A stretch of DNA of 64,000 nucleotides from Kibdelosporangium aridum (GTDB taxonomy: Bacteria > Actinomycetota > Actinomycetes > Mycobacteriales > Pseudonocardiaceae): the NCBI RefSeq assembly GCF_900176515.1, contig NZ_FWXV01000002.1:1550001-1614000 (forward strand). The letters are read 5' to 3'. The notes below the pieces were generated by a model. The model had not been told where the DNA came from. It did not search any database and was given only the letters and a program-made list of their open reading frames with translations. The translations under genes and the position numbers were made by a program. Numbering within the stretch: the stretch's first letter is position 1; each line of letters opens with the position of its first letter. This document shows, piece after piece, positions 59,456 through 64,000 of this stretch.

Positions 59456-60091
59456 CTATTCCTGCGGCGAACTGGGGACTCCAGCGCGTGGAGAGCCGTT
59501 GCGCTGGATGAGCTCATCTGGCAAGCGAACCGATCCAAAGAAGGCATCTTGCTCGTGCTCAAGGGCGATGGCAACTTGCTCAAGGGCATGCTTCGTGGCC
59601 TTATGGGTCTTGGAAACGTTCTCCTTGGGCTGGGCCGCCAAGGCCATAAGTTCCAGTTCCCAGCGCTGGATGATGCCGGTCAAAGCCAGTTCCTGAGTCT
59701 TGTACAAGTGCCAATTTTCATTCCAGCCGTAGAAGCCGCGGATGCCGCCCACTACCGCGATAGCTACGCTAATGCCGGTAATCACTGTGTCTTGCCAACC
59801 ACCATCGGCACTCCGTAGGGCCGTGTAGACAAATGGGAAGCTCACGCTCAGCACAATTTCCAAGATGCCGCCGATGCGAAACCACGCCATGTGCCACCAG
59901 CCGAATTTGCTGTATCGGTGCTGAGCGGTCCGCACCGCTCGATCCATCACCTCAGCGTAGGTAGGAAAAGCCTCTGTGACAGTGTCCGACCATGGCAGCC
60001 TCTTGCGCCACCGCTTTTGCTTGCGAGTAAGCGTCGACGACTTGGTTGCCTCAGCCTTCGTGGTCTTAGTGTCAATGTCGGAACCGCTCAC
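59456..60091 (-). CDS. SLATT/DUF4231-like two-span membrane protein
   Basis: 211 residues from the GTG at 60091, with GGAGG four bases upstream. A basic cytoplasmic start (TRKQKRWRKRLPW) is followed by a helix (DRAVRTAQHRYSKFGWWHMA) and two membrane segments (GGILEIVLSVSFPFVYTAL and TVITGISVAIAVVGGIRGFY). Next comes NWHLYKTQELALTGIIQRWELEL and a long C-terminal helix. This order is that of the SLATT/DUF4231 family, proposed pore-forming effectors of nucleotide-signalled defence systems. No SMODS/CD-NTase or SLOG gene is next to it; the partner here would be the AlbA_2 protein. Confidence 0.72.
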   Translation of the reverse strand: MSGSDIDTKTTKAEATKSSTLTRKQKRWRKRLPWSDTVTEAFPTYAEVMDRAVRTAQHRYSKFGWWHMAWFRIGGILEIVLSVSFPFVYTALRSADGGWQDTVITGISVAIAVVGGIRGFYGWNENWHLYKTQELALTGIIQRWELELMALAAQPKENVSKTHKATKHALEQVAIALEHEQDAFFGSVRLPDELIQRNGSPRAGVPSSPQE

Positions 60092-60302
60092 ATGTCCTCC
60101 TTGCGTCGGTTGTACCCGCTCATCGGGCCTGGGCGCCCTGCTGATGTGCCTTCGCATCGCACGCAGGAGGGAGGATGTTTCGCTTTGTGCTTCGCGTTGC
60201 CCAACTGTTAGCTCGTCAAGGCAGGTACGTTACTTCCCGCGTTCAGCAGATCGAGCATTACCACTGTCATGACCCCAGATGTTTATCGGGTCTATGCTCC
60301 AG

Positions 60303-60557
60303 CTACGGCGGTGGATCACTATTTGGTGGACTTGATGTTGGCGGAGATGATCCATTCGCGTCGGTGCCCTGTTCGGGTTTCCGTTCCTCCGGCGGTGGCT
60401 CGGAGTCGGCCGGCAGCGCCCGCAGCACCTTCTCGACCGTGTCCGGTGAGATGGATCCGTCCTTCTTAGTGCGAAGCAGACGAATAACGCGTATAGCGGT
60501 GAAGGCACGCACGAGCCGGTGATCCATCCTTGTGACGTGACGGATGGCGCTCGTCAA
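60303..60557 (-). CDS. Possible 84-residue protein (uncertain)
   Basis: TTG start at 60557, or ATG at 60527 preceded by AAGG. The product has a basic helix (MDHRLVRAFTAIRVIRLLR), then KKDGSISPDTVEKVLRALPAD and a Pro/Ser-rich end. Codon use is plausible, but no family is recognised and the ribosome-binding sites are poor. It may be non-coding. Confidence 0.3.
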   Translation of the reverse strand: MTSAIRHVTRMDHRLVRAFTAIRVIRLLRTKKDGSISPDTVEKVLRALPADSEPPPEERKPEQGTDANGSSPPTSSPPNSDPPP

Positions 60558-60968
60558 GACGAGATGCCCGGGCAGACCCGTCCCTTACTCCTGGGCTATT
60601 CGGTGTCCACCGCACGGCCGCACGGGCATAGCGTCTCTGCCGAAACACCGGTGGCTCACATCGTCCACTCTGGACAATAGTGGTATCCCCAGAGTGGTGT
60701 ATGAGACGGCTCCGCGTGATTCACCCGAGCATGCGGATAGTGCACCTACAGTGAGAGCTGTGATGCTCAGCAGGACCGCGTGCCGTCCGCTCGTAGTGTC
60801 TACGTCGGACCGCTAGGTCGACTCGTTAGCGTGCAGGGAAGCAAGATCAAAGCCGCACCCACATAGAATGCTGCGAATCGGTGAGATATCATCAGAGGTG
60901 CCGAGTGGCAATTCCTTTGCGGGACAACGGGGTTAGCAAACGGTTGACATGTGTCCAGTATGGAGCGC
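60558..60968. other. Non-coding stretch in the accessory region
   Basis: No supported gene. It contains a 9-bp inverted repeat CCACTCTGG/CCAGAGTGG (60665-60697) with a 15-base loop. Part of a region of nearly 1 kb (60092-61085) with almost no coding signal, which contrasts with the compact rest of the window. Confidence 0.4.
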
Positions 60969-61003
60969 GTCGAACCCCCAGGTCATCGGCCTGGGGGTTC
61001 GAC
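60969..61003 (-). terminator. Strong terminator after the conservon P450 genes
   Basis: GTCGAACCCCCAGG and CCTGGGGGTTCGAC form a perfect 14-bp stem with a 7-base loop, 82 bases beyond the stop of the CYP154-like gene. The loop and inner stem (AGGTCA-CGG-CCT) resemble the terminator at 57231. Confidence 0.75.
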
Positions 61004-61085
61004 TTTATGTAGACCGTTGCCGACTTATTTCCAGGATTCGCTGCAACGAGGCACGCCTGTGCGGTGCGGTCGGCTTCGGGTGTGA

Positions 61086-62306
61086 TCAGTGCAGCATGAC
61101 CGGCAGCGCTACGTGACCGTTGGAGATGAACGACTGGCTGGGCTCTAGCTCGTCGGGTGCTGCGGCCAGCTTGATATTCGGGAACCGGTCAAACAGGGCA
61201 GGCAACGCAATCTCGGCCTCCAACCGCGCCAACGGTGCTCCCAAGCAGTAGTGCACGCCATGGCCGAAGGCGAGGTGCGTCTTCTCCTCCCTGGTGATGT
61301 CGAACGCATCCGCTGTATCGCCGTACATCGAGCGATCTCGGCCTGCTGATGCGTACGCCGCCAAGATCGCATCGCCCTTCTTGATGGTCACGTCGTTGTC
61401 GAGCTCGATGTCCTCTATCGCGTACCGCAACGGCAGATACGCCACCGGTGCCTGCCAGCGCAGGGTTTCCTCGATCACGTCACCCCATGACCTTGTGCCC
61501 GCGCGCACCAGTTCCAGCTGGTCCGGGTGGGTCAGCAGCGCTGTGATCGCCTGGTCGAGCAGGTTCACGGTCGTCTCATGCCCTGCCGAGATCAGCAGGA
61601 TCAGCGTGTCGACGAGTTCGGCTTCCGTGAGGTGCGACCCGTCCTCCTCGCGCACCGAGATCAGCCCACTGGTGAGGTCGTCACCCGGGGTCTGCTTTTT
61701 CGCCGCGACGAGCTCGTGCATGATCTGGTACATCGCCTCGACGTTCGCCATCGCGTCCTCAGGCGTTGCGGTGGTGTCGAACACACCGTCCACCACCCGG
61801 CGCAGATCTGCCCGCACCGAGTCGTGCACGCCGAACAGCTGGCAGATCACTTCGATCGGGACCGGGTACGCGTAGCCTTCCCGCAGGTCGACTGGTTGCT
61901 CGGATGAGTCCAAAGTGTCCAGCAGGCTCGCGGTGATCTGTTCGATCCACGGCCGCATCCCGGACACTCGGCGGGGGGTGAAAGCCTTGGACACCAACGA
62001 ACGCAGCCGTCGATGATCTGTGCCGTACGCGGTGAACATGTTCTGCACCGAGACCCACAGGTGCAGCGGCCAGTCCTCGGCGATCTCCCCGTTGACGTAC
62101 CGCGGCCAGTGCATCCGCGGGTTCTTCGACACACGCGAGTCGCTCAACAACCGCCGCAGCGTCTCCTGGCGGTTTACCGACCACGCCACCACTTCGCCAG
62201 GAAGCTCCACCAGCGTCGCCGGGCCGTGCTCGGCGAGCTTGGCTGCTTCGGCGTGGATGTCTCTGCCTGTCGGGTCGAGGACGAAGGGGCGGGAGTTGCG
62301 GTCCAT
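61086..62306 (-). CDS. Cytochrome P450, CYP154-like (conservon CvnF type)
   Basis: A 406-residue soluble P450 with all class motifs: I-helix LLISAGHETTVNL, ETLR in the K-helix (ExxR), and FGHGVHYCLGAPLAR with heme-ligand Cys354. The start FVLDPTGRDIHAEAAKL is typical of CYP154/CYP107-like enzymes that are paired with CYP157 in conservons. GGAGA precedes the ATG. The upstream P450 frame runs 133 bases into this gene. The substrate is unknown. Confidence 0.92.
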   Translation of the reverse strand: MDRNSRPFVLDPTGRDIHAEAAKLAEHGPATLVELPGEVVAWSVNRQETLRRLLSDSRVSKNPRMHWPRYVNGEIAEDWPLHLWVSVQNMFTAYGTDHRRLRSLVSKAFTPRRVSGMRPWIEQITASLLDTLDSSEQPVDLREGYAYPVPIEVICQLFGVHDSVRADLRRVVDGVFDTTATPEDAMANVEAMYQIMHELVAAKKQTPGDDLTSGLISVREEDGSHLTEAELVDTLILLISAGHETTVNLLDQAITALLTHPDQLELVRAGTRSWGDVIEETLRWQAPVAYLPLRYAIEDIELDNDVTIKKGDAILAAYASAGRDRSMYGDTADAFDITREEKTHLAFGHGVHYCLGAPLARLEAEIALPALFDRFPNIKLAAAPDELEPSQSFISNGHVALPVMLH

Positions 62307-63550
62307 GGTGTTTCTCCAGGCGTCTCGTCGGGTTGGACGGGCACATTTACCGGGGTGAAACGCACGGGGAGCGCGGTCAGCGCACGGTGGAAGGGACCTG
62401 GCCGCCAGACCAGTTCGTCCACGGCGACGGCCAGCCGCATGTCAGGCAGGCCGTCCAGGAGTTTCTCGATGGCGACCGACGCCATCAGCCGGGCTTGTTG
62501 TTGCGCCGGGCAGGAATGCGGGCCGGCGCTCCACGCCAAGTGTGCGCGGTTGCCGGAGCGCTGCTGGTTGGCCAGCACAGGATCGTTGTTCGCGCCGGCG
62601 AAACTGATCACCACGGGTTCGGCTGCGGGCAGTCGTACACCGGCGAAGTCGGTGTCCTCGACGGGATAGCTCGCCGAATAGTTGGCCATCGGCGGGTCTG
62701 TCCAGAGCACTTCGTCGAGCGCCTCCTCGACCGGCAGGCTGCCGCCGGAGAGGTCACCGGCGAACCGCTCGTCCGACAGCAGCAGGCGGATCCCGTTGGC
62801 GATCAGGTTCTGCTCCGGCTCGGTGCCCGCCCCCATCAGCAATATCAAGTGGTGCAGCACTTCCTCGTCGGACAGCTGCGCTGGGTGGGCCATCATCCAC
62901 GACGGCACATCCTGTCCTGGCTGCCGCCGCTTGAGCTCGATGAGTTCAAGCATCGCCTGGGTCAGCTCGGCATTGGCTTTCTCCGGGTCGATCATGTCGA
63001 AGATGCCGCGCATGCCCGCGACCATCCGTTCACCCAGTTCCGGCGGGCAGCCGTACAGGTGGTTGAACATCATCAGCGGCACGAGCATCGCGTACTCAGC
63101 CAGCAGATTGGCCTCGCCGCGTGGGCCGAACCGGCCGATCAGCAGGTCCGCGGTGAACTCCACTTGCGCCCGCAGCGCGCTCAAGTCCACTCTGGCCAGT
63201 GAATCGGTGACCGCCGCCCGGTAGCGGGCATGCGCCGCGCCGTCGGCGAACAGGGCGTTCGGCCGGTACATCATCATCGGCAGCACCGGGCAGTCCGGCG
63301 GCATCTTCTCCTGCCATTGCACCGGATTACGCGGGAATGTGTTGGGATTGCGGAGGACCTCCAGCGCCGCGTCGTATCCCACGACCAGGTTGGCCGACAC
63401 GCCCGGCGCCAGCTCAACTGGCGCGACCGGGCCGTACTGCCGCAGCGCCTGATAGGTGGCAACCGGATCGGCGGCGAATTCCGGACCGTACAAGGGCATC
63501 CGGCCGTGTTGCACCGGACATGCCTGTCCTGGCGCGGCTTTCGAAGTCAC
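62174..63550 (-). CDS. Atypical cytochrome P450, CYP157-like (conservon CvnE type)
   Basis: 458 residues. I-helix LLMGAGTEPEQN and heme loop WSAGPHSCPAQQQARLM with Cys347. The K-helix ExxR motif is missing: EALDEVLWTDPP has EVLW, as in CYP157 proteins, which carry EQSLW. The GTG start overlaps the GTPase stop (GTGA). After LPVRFTPVNVPV the protein has about 60 further residues of Ser/Thr/Pro-rich and basic sequence that overlap the next P450 in another frame; CYP157 normally ends near that point. Confidence 0.88.
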   Translation of the reverse strand: MTSKAAPGQACPVQHGRMPLYGPEFAADPVATYQALRQYGPVAPVELAPGVSANLVVGYDAALEVLRNPNTFPRNPVQWQEKMPPDCPVLPMMMYRPNALFADGAAHARYRAAVTDSLARVDLSALRAQVEFTADLLIGRFGPRGEANLLAEYAMLVPLMMFNHLYGCPPELGERMVAGMRGIFDMIDPEKANAELTQAMLELIELKRRQPGQDVPSWMMAHPAQLSDEEVLHHLILLMGAGTEPEQNLIANGIRLLLSDERFAGDLSGGSLPVEEALDEVLWTDPPMANYSASYPVEDTDFAGVRLPAAEPVVISFAGANNDPVLANQQRSGNRAHLAWSAGPHSCPAQQQARLMASVAIEKLLDGLPDMRLAVAVDELVWRPGPFHRALTALPVRFTPVNVPVQPDETPGETPWTATPAPSSSTRQAETSTPKQPSSPSTARRRWWSFLAKWWRGR

Positions 63551-64000
63551 ACAGTCTCCTGGGTGCGGGTGAGCAGATAGTCGACCAGGGCGATGAGCGC
63601 CTGGGTGGACGAGCCGGCGTCGCGAGCGTCGCAGAACACCAGCGGTGTCTCGTCGAGCAGATCCAGTGCGTCGCGCAGTTCCTCAGTGGGAAATGTTGGC
63701 GCGCCGTCGAATTCGTTGACAGCGACCGCGTAGGGAACGCCGAGTTCCTCCAGCAGGCCCATTACCTCGAAGGAGTTCTCCAGGCGGCGGGTGTCGGCCA
63801 GCACGAGTGCGCCGAGTGCGCCGTACGCGATGTCCTTCCAGATCTGGGTGAACCGCTGCTGACCGGGTGCGCCGAACAGGTACAACACGAGGTCGTCGCT
63901 GAGCGTCAGCCGGCCGAAGTCGAGCGCGACTGTGGTGGTGCTCTTGCCGTTGACTCCCGAAAGGTCGTCGACGGAGGCGCCCGCCTGCGTCATCGTCTCC
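63547..64000 (-). CDS. CvnD-like small GTPase of a conservon (C-terminal part)
   Basis: 151 codons are in the window; the N-terminus with the P-loop lies beyond 64000. The frame reads ETMTQAGASVDDLSG into FGRLTLSDDLVLYLFGAPGQ (switch II, Gln next to the G3 motif), LVLADTRRL, VAVNEFDGAP (G4) and CDARDAGS (G5). This is the MglA-like GTPase (ATP/GTP-binding, CvnD) that follows a histidine kinase, a roadblock protein and a DUF742 protein in streptomycete conservons. Those would be expected just to the right of the window. Confidence 0.9.
   Translation of the reverse strand, partial: ETMTQAGASVDDLSGVNGKSTTTVALDFGRLTLSDDLVLYLFGAPGQQRFTQIWKDIAYGALGALVLADTRRLENSFEVMGLLEELGVPYAVAVNEFDGAPTFPTEELRDALDLLDETPLVFCDARDAGSSTQALIALVDYLLTRTQETV

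Noticed and set aside
60958..61010. Right-hand attachment site duplicating the tRNA-Arg end
   Set aside because: Only the terminator-like inner stem is similar; the tRNA 3' sequence (TTCGAATCCCTTCGGGTGC) is not repeated.

Overview
The window is high-GC DNA, densely coded on both strands, with many GTG and TTG starts, 1-4 base start/stop overlaps and very short intergenic gaps. It carries a near-complete arabinogalactan (galactan plus decaprenyl-phospho-arabinose) gene set, the proteasome activator Bpa, a type VII secretion PPE/EspG module and a conservon (GTPase plus two P450s). This combination points to an actinomycete of the Pseudonocardiaceae type. That placement is an inference from gene content. 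Many genes keep the neighbourhood known from Mycobacterium tuberculosis Rv3772-Rv3838 (hisC2, quinone reductase, class V aminotransferase-like, bpa, wzt, glfT1, wzm, dprE1/dprE2, ubiA, glf, septum-formation protein plus zincin), but reshuffled and with insertions.

Layout. 1-4.3 kb: glutathionylspermidine-synthase-like/YgiB-like pair, septum-formation protein plus zincin, L-2-hydroxyglutarate oxidase, GT2. 4.5-17.3 kb: an unusual envelope-glycolipid cluster. It has a GnnA-like sugar dehydrogenase and GnnB-like aminotransferase on the minus strand. On the plus strand are a flippase-like protein, two large polytopic membrane proteins and a tight operon of LpxA-type acyltransferase, acyl carrier protein, SDR, AMP-ligase, LuxE-like and LuxC-like proteins. 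17.3-19.4 kb: HAD phosphatase, LLM oxidoreductase, small secreted protein. 19.7-27.9 kb: galactan/DPA genes (glf, PAP2 phosphatase, ubiA, dprE2, dprE1, gtrA, glfT2), interrupted by a SUFU-domain gene. 28-32.4 kb: a RiPP-like insert (EamA exporter, 24-residue peptide ORF, class III lanthipeptide synthetase). 32.3-38.7 kb: glfT1, wzt, wzm, VanY-like peptidase, bpa, class V aminotransferase-like protein, quinone reductase.

38.7-47.3 kb: accessory region with a GNAT, a peptidase remnant, a neutral zinc peptidase, two MarR regulators, tRNA-Ser, a ceramidase-like enzyme, a methyltransferase whose reading frame carries a dispersed repeat, and a deoxyribosyltransferase-NUDIX fusion. 47.3-57 kb: polyprenyl synthase, DUF1906 hydrolase, TSUP permease, HisC/Pat, dienelactone-hydrolase-like protein, PPE/EspG module, acetoacetate-CoA ligase. 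57.0-61.0 kb: tRNA-Ser and tRNA-Arg followed by a small accessory island with an AlbA_2/Schlafen-like protein and a SLATT-like membrane protein. 61.1-64 kb: the conservon part (CYP154-like, CYP157-like, CvnD-like GTPase) running off the end.

Most notable are: (1) the GnnA/GnnB/LpxA/ACP/LuxE/LuxC cluster, which looks like the start of a lipid-A-type acyl-amino-sugar pathway in a monoderm-lineage actinomycete; (2) a three-copy repeat family carrying DnaA-box-like TTGTCCACA motifs, one copy in frame inside a methyltransferase gene; (3) a DprE1 with Ala where M. tuberculosis has the benzothiazinone-target Cys; (4) an AlbA_2/SLATT pair beside tRNA genes as a defence candidate; (5) the lanthipeptide synthetase with an adjacent, oddly Cys-free peptide ORF.
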